Of a DNA stretch of 64,000 bases, positions 17,051 through 25,640 are shown one piece after another. The translations under genes were made by a program, and so were the position numbers. Within the stretch, counting starts at the first letter, position 1. Each line of letters starts with the position of its first letter. The notes under the pieces were generated by a model. It made no database searches. It was not told the origin of the DNA and was given only the letters and a program-made list of their open reading frames with translations. Source of the DNA: Thiotrichaceae bacterium UBA7357 (lineage in GTDB: Bacteria; Pseudomonadota; Gammaproteobacteria; Eutrophobiales; Eutrophobiaceae); contig DKOR01000010.1 in the NCBI GenBank assembly GCA_002470825.1, positions 39,511-103,510 on the forward strand. The letters run 5' to 3'.

Positions 17051-17645
17051 TAAGTACTTATATCAGACTATCAATTAACATGACAAACGATTCGATAATA
17101 ATTACAACTAAATAAAATTAAGTTATCTCTTTCATAATACTGCCTATGTAAGTTGACCTATTGTTTTAAAAAATCTTCTAATGACCAAACTTCAACATAA
17201 GCAGCTTAATATCCAGGAGCAGGATCACCTAAGATTCGCATCATTCCTATCTCTACTTCATATAGAAATATAAAATCATTTGTATTAGAGTATCTAAAGA
17301 TTTTTTACGTCATTTCTGTGTTGCCCCTGCTATGTTTTTATCGTTACCATACATTTCTAATAATCATATCAAGCATTATTATCTTAGTTTGATATGCTAT
17401 CTATCTCGACAACAATCTGTTGTTTGAATCCTTAAGTAATTGTTTAATAGATTTTTTATTACAATGGCTTTCTTCATATAACGCCCACGTTTTATATATA
17501 TTTTATTGGCATTATAGTTCTTATCGACATGATAACGGTACGCCTTCACTCTTCGTAGCATAAATACTGCATACATGTCCGGGTAATATTATAGTATCAC
17601 TAAGATGTGATGACTATCATCGAGTGAACTCAACCATTTATATAT
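17051..17645. other. Long spacer holding decayed coding sequence
   Basis: About 600 bases without an intact gene. The left part holds the remnant listed at 17158-17304. On the minus strand further right I can read short stretches such as LLEMYGNDKNIAGATQK in another frame (about 17310-17370), broken by stops. This looks like a gene graveyard. Confidence 0.4.
17158..17304 (-). pseudogene. Remnant of an unknown protein-coding gene
   Basis: Reading leftward from 17304 gives a 3'-terminal protein piece that looks real: KIFRYSNTNDFIFLYEVE, IGMMRILGDPAPGY, then an in-frame TAA, then AAYVEVWSLEDFLKQ and a stop at 17158-17160. Another in-frame TAA (17305-17307) lies just upstream. The continuous, protein-like composition on both sides of the stop suggests a C-terminus broken by point mutations. 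I do not recognise the family. Confidence 0.4.
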
Positions 17646-17963
17646 TTAATCGACTATCGGTTGCACCAACACCCATGGTTTGATCACTACAGCCCAAACT
17701 AGTATTTTCTCCTCATACCATACGCTCGCTTGTTCATCACTCACATTAGCAACTAAACCTTTTTTCAACCACTTCTCAAATTGACATTTATCATCATTGG
17801 ATAATATGGTTGCTACTTTGATGAGATCAACTTTATGAGAAACATAAATTGTCATTCCTTTAGCAAAGAAAGGTAATAATTCATTCCAGTGCATTTTCGA
17901 AGTTTCCCGATTAATTTTATGTGGCGTATTCTCGTCTATTCCTAGATCATTGCTTTCTATCAT
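17646..17963 (-). CDS. DUF2288 domain protein
   Basis: The protein fits DUF2288: MHWNELLPFFAKGMTIYV, LDLIKVA-like VDLIKVATILSNDDK, EKWLKKGLVANVSDEQA and the typical end VWAVVIKPWVLVQP. It is about 100 residues, soluble, and common in gammaproteobacteria and cyanobacteria. Function is not known. A start at ATG 17963 is used. Confidence 0.85.
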   Translation of the reverse strand: MIESNDLGIDENTPHKINRETSKMHWNELLPFFAKGMTIYVSHKVDLIKVATILSNDDKCQFEKWLKKGLVANVSDEQASVWYEEKILVWAVVIKPWVLVQPIVD

Positions 17964-18189
17964 ATCAAGTCAATTAAAAGTAAATTCAATTAATAATTAT
18001 AACTATATGTTGAGTATTATAAAAATGGCAATCATTCTGCTTAGTAATAAAAAAGCTAATATTTATATTCAACTGCATTAATCATATCGACCGATAATTT
18101 ATGTGCTATTTTGACAAAATCTTAAATAATCCAACAAATAAACAAATAAATTGGGATGATATCTATAAGATTATTATTTAAGGTTTTGT

Positions 18190-18777
18190 ATGAATGAGAT
18201 AAAAGAAGTCTCTAGCGAACTAGAAAATATCGTTATCTCTCAGACTGTTGCAATCTTAGTCGACGGTGACAATATAGAGCGCAGCATCCATACGGAAGCC
18301 AATGATACAAATACTATGCTCAACTTTGATATATTAATTCCAAAATTGTTGGCCAATCGTGGACTTAGTCGACTAGTTTATTCTCGAGAAGGAAAACACA
18401 TATCTAATAAAATACAAATGCGTTTACATAATTTTTATCATGACTCTGTGCGTCCTTGTCACAATAGTGCTGCTATCCCGCTTTTTATTTATGCTATTCA
18501 ATTAGCCAATAAAGTTGATACTATTATCATGATGTCAGGTGATTCAGACTATATCGAATTGGTAAGACATTAAAAGTCAGAGGGAGTGCGTGTTGAAATA
18601 GCTGCGATAGCAAGTAATTCGAGGTTTATCGTTGAGGGAGCAGATCATTACCATGAAATAACAAAAGAAGACTGGTTCACTTTGCCTCCTAAAAGCCTAA
18701 AAAAAGACGAAATGAAAAAGCAGACTACAATTGAACGATTTCTACTAAGCCATGTAAACTCTATAGTATTTCTCTAA
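18190..18777 (+). pseudogene. NYN (LabA/DUF88) domain gene broken by one in-frame stop
   Basis: The first part (18190-18573) contains the NYN/PIN-like motifs AILVDGDNIERSI and MMSGDSDYIELVRH, with the conserved acidic residues of this metal-dependent RNase fold. It ends in TAA at 18571-18573. Without any shift the same frame continues KSEGVRVEIAAI...GADHYHEITKEDW to 18777, exactly the strand that follows in NYN proteins (LVRHLKSEGV is the expected reading). A single TTA to TAA change explains the stop. The gene is therefore a very recent pseudogene, a readthrough case, or a sequencing error. Without the last strand and helix the 127-residue product would probably not fold normally. Confidence 0.8.
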
Positions 18778-19318
18778 TTCTAAGCCTAATTAAAATATAA
18801 AACCGAGTTGTGATAATATTATTTTCAACAAATTGATCAGTCATAGTTAGGATAAATTACTAGCTATAATAAAATTAATTACTTAGTTCACTCTAGCTCA
18901 AGTAATCAATCAATAACAATCTCATGTCTATTTTTTAATAAACTATCAAGAATAAAAGAATTAGTGATAGACGATTATTTAAACTTGGTTAAAAAATCAT
19001 ATGTAATAATTTACTATAATAAAAAATATCGCTAAACTAATGAAAAACTTCTCCAGTTAATCTTTATAAGCTCAAAAAAAATTTTGTTGATGATCTTGTA
19101 AATATATCCGCAATGCTTATTAATTGAAGCACCTTCTTATATTAACTTACCATACAATATACTCATGAAAATCATTTTTAGTAAAATCAGATTTGAAAAA
19201 TTCAACTTATATCTGCATAGTAGCGCTTTTTATTAATAGTATTAATATTTTGTTATCCTAAAGTTTAAAATATTATGTTTAGGATAAGTTGGTATTCAAA
19301 CAATAAATGGAGAAGAAC
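18778..19318. other. Intergenic, nothing recognised
   Basis: About 540 bases of very AT-rich DNA between the broken NYN gene and the SlyD-like gene. I see no frame with a ribosome site apart from the next gene, no tRNA, and no strong hairpin. Confidence 0.4.
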
Positions 19319-19801
19319 GTGCAGCTTACAAAAGACAAGGTCGCAAATATCAATTACACCTTAAAGGATAAAGATAGTAAGATTATGGATGAGTCTAATG
19401 ATGGTACTTTCATCTATCTGCATGGAGCTAAAAATTTAATTCCTGCGCTAGAAGGAGCATTAGAGGGAAAAACATCGGGTGATAAAGTAAATGTAGTAGT
19501 ACCTCCAGAAAATGCTTATGGTTTGCGAGATGAAAAAAAAGTGCAGCGTGTACCTAGAAAAATGTTTCCGGTAGATCAAAAACTAGAGATAGGTATGCCA
19601 TTCAGTTCTGCAACACCTGATGGGACAGCTGTGAATGTGGTGATTACTGCAATAGAGGAGACTGAAGTAGTCATTGATGGGAACCATCCTTTGACTGGCG
19701 TAGAATTACATTTTGATATCGAGATCATTAGTGTTAGAGATGCCACTAAAGAAGAACTCGAACGTGGTCGCGCTCATGGTCCTAGTGAGGACAAGCATTA
19801 A
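19319..19801 (+). CDS. FKBP-type peptidyl-prolyl isomerase, SlyD-like
   Basis: FKBP half 1: KVANINYTLKDKDSKIMDES with YLHGAKNLIPALEGALEG; then the inserted flap ENAYGLRDEKKVQRVPRKMF; half 2 ends HPLTGVELHFDIEII. This split FKBP with an IF flap is the SlyD architecture, a chaperone and prolyl isomerase. The nickel-binding His/Cys tail of E. coli SlyD is missing. GTG at 19319 is chosen because GGAG ends 6 bases upstream and the start MQLTKDKVANINYTL aligns with family members; ATG at 19307 would overlap that ribosome site. The HopJ-family gene follows 30 bases later. Confidence 0.88.
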   Translation: MQLTKDKVANINYTLKDKDSKIMDESNDGTFIYLHGAKNLIPALEGALEGKTSGDKVNVVVPPENAYGLRDEKKVQRVPRKMFPVDQKLEIGMPFSSATPDGTAVNVVITAIEETEVVIDGNHPLTGVELHFDIEIISVRDATKEELERGRAHGPSEDKH

Positions 19802-19831
19802 ACTCATACATTAAAACACGATGAAAATATT

Positions 19832-20179
19832 ATGACACTTCAAGATTTTCTAGAAAAGTTGCATGCTAAACCAGAATTAATCCATTTTTCTGAAACCTTA
19901 GAGACTATTGAATCGAATTACGACTACATTCCAACAAATTTCACAAATGGAAGTCAACTAAATAAAGCGGGTGAAAATGTAGGCTCATGCAAAATATTAG
20001 CCTTTGCATATATTAATAATTTAACCATGACAGAAACATTAAATTGCTTTGGCCACTATTTTCGTGAAGATGTTATAGGTAATCCCGCAGGGAATGACCA
20101 TCAAAATATTCGCCAATTTATTTTAGATGGGTTTGATGGTCTCAAATTTGATATTTTGCCATTACAATTCAAAGGCTAA
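19832..20179 (+). CDS. HopJ-family protein
   Basis: The full 115 residues match the HopJ family: IHFSETLETIESNYDYIPTN, FTNGSQLNKAGENVGSCKIL, ALNCFGHYFREDV-like LNCFGHYFREDVIGNPAG and NIRQFILDGFDGL. The family is named after a Pseudomonas type III effector, but most members occur in free-living marine bacteria without that secretion system, and no secretion genes are seen here. It is probably a cytoplasmic protein of unknown role. Confidence 0.88.
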   Translation: MTLQDFLEKLHAKPELIHFSETLETIESNYDYIPTNFTNGSQLNKAGENVGSCKILAFAYINNLTMTETLNCFGHYFREDVIGNPAGNDHQNIRQFILDGFDGLKFDILPLQFKG

Positions 20180-20244
20180 AAGAAAAACGTATAGAAAAAA
20201 TCAAGGCCTTTGAACGCACTTATATCTCAACTATCTAATCACCA

Positions 20245-21441
20245 TTATACAATTAAACCAGCAACATAACCTGAAGACCAAGCCCATTGAAAATTGAACC
20301 CTCCCAGATGTCCAGTAACATCAACAGCTTCACCAATGAAGTATAATCCTGGTTGATTTTTTGTTTCCATAGTTTGCGAAGATAAATAATCTGTATCAAT
20401 ACCGCCCATAGTCACTTCTGCTGTTCGATAACCTTCTGTTCCTGATGGCTTAATTTCCCAAGCATAAAGTTTCGCTGCTATTGCTTTTAATCTTTTATTA
20501 GAAAAATCCGTCATGAGTTTATTCTCTTCATTTGACCAGAATAACTCTTGTAGCAATATAACCAGCTTTTTTGCTAGATATTGTGACAGGAAATTGCGTA
20601 ATAATATTTTGGGACTATGTGACTTGGCATTTATCAATAAGGACTCAATATCTTCATCTGGGAATAAATTAATCTGAATACTTTCTCCATGATTCCAATA
20701 GCTCGACAATTGTAATGCTGCTGGTCCACTTAGTCCTCGGTGTGTGAATAGTATACTCTCTTGAAACTGTTTGTTCGGCGTTGATAAAATCACTTCTTGT
20801 GACACACCACTCAGTCGTTCGGATATATCTTTAAAACTATTACTAAAGGTAAACGGTACAAGCCCAGCGTAGGTAGATAGTACTGGTATTCTAAATTGCT
20901 TGGCTATCTTATAAGAAAAATTACTCGCACCCATTTTCGGGATCGATAAACCACCCGAAGCAATCACCAGACTTTTCGCCCTGATCTTACCGAGGCTAGT
21001 GTTCAAAATATATTGATTTTCTATATTATATTCAGGTGCAGTAATCGAAGTCACTTCGCAATGCGTATGAATTTTTACAGCAGCTTTATCACACTCATTC
21101 CTCAACATCATTAAAATTTCTTTTGCAGACCCTTTACAAAACAATTGCCCATGTTTACGTTCTTCAAAAGCTATACCATGATTTTCTACCATTTTTATAA
21201 AATCCCATTGTGTATAACGATTTAAAGCAGATTTACAAAAGTGAGGATTTGCAGAGATATAATATTCAGGCTCGATATTGAGATTGGTAAAATTACAACG
21301 TCCGCCTCCGGACATTAATATCTTTTTACCTAACTTATTGCTGCTTTCTAATACAAGTACATTCCGTTCACGTTTACCTGCAGTAATAGCGCAAAATAAA
21401 CCTGAGGCACCACCACCAATAATAATAACATCAAAAATCAT
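20245..21441 (-). CDS. YhiN/HI0933-like FAD-dependent oxidoreductase
   Basis: Residues 1-30 form the FAD-binding Rossmann motif IIGGGASGLFCAITAGKR, followed by the family hallmark GKKILMSGGGRCNFTN. A second dinucleotide segment (LVIASGGLSIPKMGAS) and the end GEAVDVTGHLGGFNFQWAW, which closes the flavin site, are present. Length (398) is normal for the HI0933/BaiN family. Its physiological substrate is not known. Downstream on the same strand there is no close gene; upstream is the broken ppnP. Confidence 0.88.
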   Translation of the reverse strand: MIFDVIIIGGGASGLFCAITAGKRERNVLVLESSNKLGKKILMSGGGRCNFTNLNIEPEYYISANPHFCKSALNRYTQWDFIKMVENHGIAFEERKHGQLFCKGSAKEILMMLRNECDKAAVKIHTHCEVTSITAPEYNIENQYILNTSLGKIRAKSLVIASGGLSIPKMGASNFSYKIAKQFRIPVLSTYAGLVPFTFSNSFKDISERLSGVSQEVILSTPNKQFQESILFTHRGLSGPAALQLSSYWNHGESIQINLFPDEDIESLLINAKSHSPKILLRNFLSQYLAKKLVILLQELFWSNEENKLMTDFSNKRLKAIAAKLYAWEIKPSGTEGYRTAEVTMGGIDTDYLSSQTMETKNQPGLYFIGEAVDVTGHLGGFNFQWAWSSGYVAGLIV

Positions 21442-21467
21442 AAATCAATCAATATGTCTATTCACGT

Positions 21468-21803
21468 TTATAGGAAAGAACAATAGTGATCAACAGTATC
21501 TAGGGCATGCATATCAAACGATGAATTACCATTCACATCAAAACCACCATCTTGTTCTACTTTTTCCAGTCATCATTTTCATCTAAACAATATTCAGCCA
21601 TAGCTGAAATTATATTATTATGTTCAGGTACATCCATATTAAAATGATATTCACCTGATAATAAAATTACGAGCTTTTTTTGAACCACCCGAGAAAATAA
21701 TTGTTTGACTGCTCGCCTTATCACCAAAATAAACATCTGCTTCGTTCGCTACTGAGACTTGATCAGATGTGCCCGCTTTTAAATACTTTAATAGACTAAT
21801 CAT
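21468..21803 (-). pseudogene. ppnP: ppnP (pyrimidine/purine nucleoside phosphorylase) with two frameshifts
   Basis: From ATG 21803 one reads ANEADVYFGDKASSQTIIFS, then at an A7 run (complement of 21675-21681 region) the frame changes to KLVILLSGEYHFNMDVPE...CLDENDDW, and at an A5 run (near 21568-21572) it changes again to VEQDGGFDVNGNSSFDMHAL and ends YCSFL. Joined, the three parts align along the whole of E. coli PpnP (YaiE), a 94-residue cupin that splits nucleosides with phosphate. Removing one A from the first run and adding one to the second restores the gene. It may be dead, rescued by transcriptional slippage, or a sequencing artefact. It runs divergently from the PLP-enzyme gene. Confidence 0.85.
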
Positions 21804-21848
21804 TGTTCTGTATAATACCGTACACTTAAATTTTTTATTGTAATTTTA

Positions 21849-22754
21849 ATGCCTGATATATTAGAAATAGAATCTGAACTTGGAATAAATACTAAGGCAG
21901 CCATTATCGAGTCAATCGAGCACCCTATACTTGATCATAGCGGCATTCATTTACATATAAAACGCGATGATTTGTTACATCCCATCATCTCAGGAAATAA
22001 ATGGCGAAAACTTAAATACACATTATTATATGCATTGACTAAAGGGCATGAACACCTTATTAGCATGGGTGGTCCTTATTCTAATCATCTTCATGCCCTT
22101 GCCTATATCGGTCACAAGTTGAACTTGAAAACTACGGGACTTATACGTGGAGAACAACCCACAGTAGATAACTATACCTTAGCAGATATGAAAAAATGGG
22201 GAATGAACCTGAAATTTATCACTCGAGGTGCATTTCGAGATCTTAGGAAGTATCGAAATCATGATGCTGAACCTGCTAAAAAATATAATGGGTTTTGGAT
22301 CGCCGAAGGTGGTGCATGTCATGATGCGTTATGTGGTACTGCTGAAATTGTAAAAGAAATAGAGCTAGATTTCGATACACTCACATTAGCTTGTGGCACT
22401 GGGACCACACTAGCTGGTATTGCAAGAACAATACCCGCATCAAAAAAAGTGCTCGGTTTTTCAGCACTTAAAGGTGGTGGTTTTCTAGAAAATAATATTA
22501 AAAAGTTGTTACATATGAAAGGAATGCCAAATTGGTCGGTTAACTTTGACTATCATTTTGGCGGTTTTGCTAAAACTACTGATGAATTAACTTCATTCAT
22601 TGAAGTGTTCCAATCACACAACAATATACCGCTTGAGCGGCTATATAATGGTAAAATGTTATATGGCTTGCTAGATCTAATAAAAAATGACCGCTTTAAA
22701 AAAAATCATAAAGTCATCGCGATCCATACTGGTGGCCTTCAAGGTAATCGATAA
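21849..22754 (+). CDS. PLP enzyme of the ACC deaminase/D-cysteine desulfhydrase family
   Basis: Fold-type II PLP enzyme. The Schiff-base lysine lies in SGNKWRKLKY (near residue 53), followed by the substrate-binding block SMGGPYSNHLHALAYIG and the PLP-phosphate loop region TLACGTGTTLAGIA. The end AIHTGGLQGN is typical of the 1-aminocyclopropane-1-carboxylate deaminase/D-cysteine desulfhydrase group. Which substrate is used cannot be told: true ACC deaminases need specific residues that I cannot check without an alignment. Length (301) is a little short for the family (about 320-340). Confidence 0.87.
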   Translation: MPDILEIESELGINTKAAIIESIEHPILDHSGIHLHIKRDDLLHPIISGNKWRKLKYTLLYALTKGHEHLISMGGPYSNHLHALAYIGHKLNLKTTGLIRGEQPTVDNYTLADMKKWGMNLKFITRGAFRDLRKYRNHDAEPAKKYNGFWIAEGGACHDALCGTAEIVKEIELDFDTLTLACGTGTTLAGIARTIPASKKVLGFSALKGGGFLENNIKKLLHMKGMPNWSVNFDYHFGGFAKTTDELTSFIEVFQSHNNIPLERLYNGKMLYGLLDLIKNDRFKKNHKVIAIHTGGLQGNR

Positions 22755-22909
22755 TGAACTACGTTCAGTGATAGTCTTCACATAATTAGTGGACCTTCAT
22801 ATAATTATGTATAGGTAATCGGGTCAAGCTTTCGATGGTGCAGATTTGAAATTTTAAGTTGTGCAACGTAAAGTAAAGCTTTGTCTTGATTAACTGACAG
22901 GAGATTGAC

Positions 22910-22981
22910 ATGTTCAATAATAATATAATCAATGAATTAAATTATTACTTTTTCAACTCCGCCAAATGTCATTTTCTATAA
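22910..22981 (+). CDS. Possible 23-residue leader or small peptide
   Basis: ATG at 22910 has AGGAG 6 bases upstream (GACAGGAGATTGACATG). The frame encodes Asn- and Tyr-rich MFNNNIINELNYYFFN... and stops at 22981, directly before an inverted repeat AAACCC/GGGTTT (about 22980-23001). The arrangement resembles a small expressed gene with a weak terminator, but nothing else supports it. Confidence 0.25.
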   Translation: MFNNNIINELNYYFFNSAKCHFL

Positions 22982-23189
22982 ACCCCAGATCCCAGGGTTT
23001 GTTCTCAATCAAGTATAATAAATAATAATTATTATGGTAATCAATCTAATTGTTCAACAAAATAATGCGAACATTTATACTATTATCTGTAAACGGTATT
23101 AATCATCGCTTTAAATATTACCCTTATCTATACATATACATATTTAATATACTTCTTGTATCTACATCGTATATAAACAAATATTAAAT
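22982..23189. other. Intergenic before the RNase D 3' end
   Basis: AT-rich with an imperfect AAACCC...GGGTTT hairpin at its left end and no frame of note. Together with 22755-22909 it makes a 435-base spacer between convergent genes. Confidence 0.35.
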
Positions 23190-24047
23190 TCAGTTGCCGT
23201 GCAAAAGATTCATTAATACATCGCCGTGTCGACTAACTGTTTTTTCACCTACTTTATCAATTTTTAATAATGCAGCCTTATCCTTAGGTAACTGCTTTGC
23301 CATCTCTATAAGTGCATAGTCAGTTAGGATCCATTTTCTCGGTCTGTTTCTTTGACGAGCAGTCAGCTCACGCCAAGCAGCTAACTTTTTTATAATATCT
23401 AGTTGTCTACCTTTCATTTTTTTTGCAGCGAATATTTTATTCCACATTAAGTTTGGTTCGGACCTATAAGTCTTGTCATTAACCAAGTTTGCCAATTTCT
23501 CATTCAAAGTTGACTGATCTTTAACAGACTTCAATTTTTCAATGAATATTTGATAAAGTTTTCCAAGGTAGATCACATCATCTGCAGCATATCTAAGCAT
23601 ATCTTGAGACAAAGGTCTCTTCTTCCAATCTGCACGGGCATGACCTTTTTCTAGCTCTACACCTAAGGCTTGATTGACTAAATTTCCATAACCTATCCCT
23701 CGTGCATAGCCTAATAATGGAGCAGCAAGTTGTGTATCAAATAATAATGGCGGAACTGATCCTTTTATATTAAAAAAAATTTCAAGATCTTGATGTGCAG
23801 AATGTAATACTTTTGTAATTGAAGGCTCATACAATAGATCTAACAAGGATGTCATATCTTCAATGGTAATAGGATCAATAACCACTGTAGTATCACCATT
23901 AGATATTTGTACGAGGCATAGCTCTGGATAATATGTACTTACTCTTTCAAATTCAGTATCTACAGCTAACCATTTCGATGATTTCAATTGCTTGCATAGT
24001 TGTGATAATGACTTTTCATCATCTATAAAACTAAAGTCTTCAGACAT
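23190..24047 (-). CDS. rnd: Ribonuclease D, short form
   Basis: RNase D trims tRNA 3' ends. The DEDDy exonuclease motifs are clear: AVDTEFER (Exo I, Asp and Glu), HSAHQDLEIF (Exo II, Asp) and the final YAADDVIYL (Exo III, Tyr and Asp). One HRDC domain follows (KMKGRQLDIIKKLAAWREL to MAKQLPKDKAALLKIDKV). The usual protein is about 375 residues with a further C-terminal HRDC-like domain; this one has 285 and stops cleanly after the first. The sequence after the stop does not encode a continuation. It follows the SGNH lipoprotein gene by 7 bases, so they form an operon. Confidence 0.9.
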   Translation of the reverse strand: MSEDFSFIDDEKSLSQLCKQLKSSKWLAVDTEFERVSTYYPELCLVQISNGDTTVVIDPITIEDMTSLLDLLYEPSITKVLHSAHQDLEIFFNIKGSVPPLLFDTQLAAPLLGYARGIGYGNLVNQALGVELEKGHARADWKKRPLSQDMLRYAADDVIYLGKLYQIFIEKLKSVKDQSTLNEKLANLVNDKTYRSEPNLMWNKIFAAKKMKGRQLDIIKKLAAWRELTARQRNRPRKWILTDYALIEMAKQLPKDKAALLKIDKVGEKTVSRHGDVLMNLLHGN

Positions 24048-24054
24048 GATATTT

Positions 24055-24663
24055 TTATATCGCGCCGGATTTCTTTAGCACAGAATGAATAGTTTCAGCC
24101 ATGATCCGATATCCAAATTTATTCGGATGAATAGCATCTGATTTCAAAGAATTATCTCCAAGCACCTTAGGAATCAGATCTTCGATAAAAGTAATTCCTG
24201 TTGACATAGCTATTTTTTCATAGACTTCAAAAGAAGACAAAAATAATCCTGGCTTTGGTACACCAAGTATAACAACAGAGATGTTTTTATCTTTAGCTAA
24301 CTTGATCATAGCACGGATATTAGATTCCATCTTAATGATATTTTTTTTTCGTAAAAGATCATTGCCGCCATGACATAGAATTAATAGCTGCGGTTTATAT
24401 TGTTCTAAAAGTTCAGATAATCTATATAATCCTGATTCAGATTCCTCACCCGGAATACCGGCATTAATGACCTTAAGATGAGTTAATTCTTGCAACACCA
24501 CTGGATAACTTTCGTCATCTTTTGCGCCAGTCCCATAAGTTAGGCTATCCCCAAAGGCAAGGATGATTGCATCATCGGGCAACTTAGATATGCTTTGCAT
24601 ATCATCACCACAAGCACTGAGTAATAAGAATAATATAGTACTTATAAACGGGCTGGCTTTCAT
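24055..24663 (-). CDS. SGNH/GDSL-type esterase, lipoprotein
   Basis: The signal (STILFLLLSAC) ends in a lipobox LSAC. Four SGNH blocks are visible: the serine in AFGDSLTYGTGAK, the glycine block NAGIPGEESESG, the asparagine in CHGGNDLLR and the Asp-His pair in DAIHPNKFGY. These residues match TesA-like lysophospholipase/arylesterase/thioesterase. The lipid anchor suggests action at the outer membrane or periplasm. It heads an operon with rnd, an odd pairing that tells little about function. Confidence 0.9.
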   Translation of the reverse strand: MKASPFISTILFLLLSACGDDMQSISKLPDDAIILAFGDSLTYGTGAKDDESYPVVLQELTHLKVINAGIPGEESESGLYRLSELLEQYKPQLLILCHGGNDLLRKKNIIKMESNIRAMIKLAKDKNISVVILGVPKPGLFLSSFEVYEKIAMSTGITFIEDLIPKVLGDNSLKSDAIHPNKFGYRIMAETIHSVLKKSGAI

Positions 24664-25190
24664 ATTAATTATATTAAATAAACCAAATTGAGATATTGAA
24701 GAAAAGATTCACTCTTTGCTTACTTTTTTGATGTTTTATCAATACTGGCTTCTATTTTTTTATATGTACTACTATTTCCCTTTTGAAATTGGCTTAGTTA
24801 CGACTTTAGTGATCTGTTTTCATTCGCTGGCGAGGGGATACATTCATATCCTCTTTCAAGAGGATATCACTTCTCCCTTCGCTACTGAAAAAATAAGAAT
24901 CAGTATTAAACTAATTATTAAAATAGATCATTCACTTTTTATTTTAAATTCAATTAAGTCTTTAAACAATATGCATGACAGTTTTTGTAAAAAAATATTT
25001 CGTAGCTTCTTATTTTAGTTCAAAAAAAGTTGGATTTATTATATCGATTTTAATACTAGTCATGATATTATAAAAAAATACACTTAGTTTATCTTTTTCA
25101 ATATTAAAATATGCATATATTTTTAAATAATTTTATTGTTCTTAGCGCTTCCAATAGTAATCAACTTTATTCACAAAATTTCAATTTTAA
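24664..25190. other. Intergenic with one perfect hairpin
   Basis: About 530 bases of AT-rich DNA. An open frame on the plus strand (24716-25018) is Phe/Tyr/Ile-rich with no ribosome site and is not accepted as a gene. The hairpin listed at 24846-24867 is the only structured element. Confidence 0.4.
24846..24867. repeat. Perfect inverted repeat, 9-bp stem and TTCA loop
   Basis: ATATCCTCT-TTCA-AGAGGATAT is a perfect 9-bp hairpin. Just to its left GAGGGGATA can also pair with TATCCTCT, giving an alternative fold. No T-run follows on either strand, so a simple terminator is unlikely. It lies in a spacer of more than 500 bases and could be part of a small RNA or a dispersed repeat. Confidence 0.5.
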
Positions 25191-25640
25191 TTAGGTATCT
25201 TCATGATGACGCTCATGGAATTCAAAGCCTGCAATAGTTGTTTCTCTGAAGTTATCAACCACACTATTTAAGTCAAGATCTGTATAAGCCTTGCTTGGAA
25301 GACGTCCCCATATGGGTCCTGGCCATGCTGCGTCAGTATGGTAACGAACCACATGATGAATATGACATTGCGAAACGATATTACCTAAGGCAGCAATATT
25401 CATTTTGTCGCCATTAAATGATTTCATTAAATATTTAGCAAGCGATGAAGACTCTTTTAATAAATGCTGTTGATCTTCTTCTGATAATTGATATATTTCG
25501 CTTATATTGTTCCGATCTGGAACGAGGATGAACCAAGGATAATTAGCATCGCGCATCAATAATAAATGACATAATGAAAATCGCCCAAGAATTAGACAAT
25601 CATTTAACAATTGTGGAGAGATATCAGTCATTCTTAGCAA
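25191..25640 (-). CDS. HIT-family protein
   Basis: The histidine triad is read in QCHIHHVVRYHTD, preceded by the strand with RDANYPWFILVPDR, typical of a gammaproteobacterial HIT branch (about 140 residues) ending in AWPGPIWG. HIT proteins are nucleotide hydrolases or transferases; this branch has no assigned substrate. The 5' end overlaps the SprT-like gene by 17 bases (or 8 if ATG 25631 is used), so the two are translationally coupled. Confidence 0.85.
   Translation of the reverse strand: MLRMTDISPQLLNDCLILGRFSLCHLLLMRDANYPWFILVPDRNNISEIYQLSEEDQQHLLKESSSLAKYLMKSFNGDKMNIAALGNIVSQCHIHHVVRYHTDAAWPGPIWGRLPSKAYTDLDLNSVVDNFRETTIAGFEFHERHHEDT

Noticed and set aside
19832..20179. Type III effector (HopJ) as a sign of virulence
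   Set aside because: The family is widespread in free-living bacteria and there are no secretion genes here.
24716..25018. Hundred-codon plus-strand frame
   Set aside because: Phe/Tyr/Ile-rich with no ribosome site, inside an AT-rich spacer that contains a perfect hairpin; composition is that of translated AT-rich non-coding DNA.
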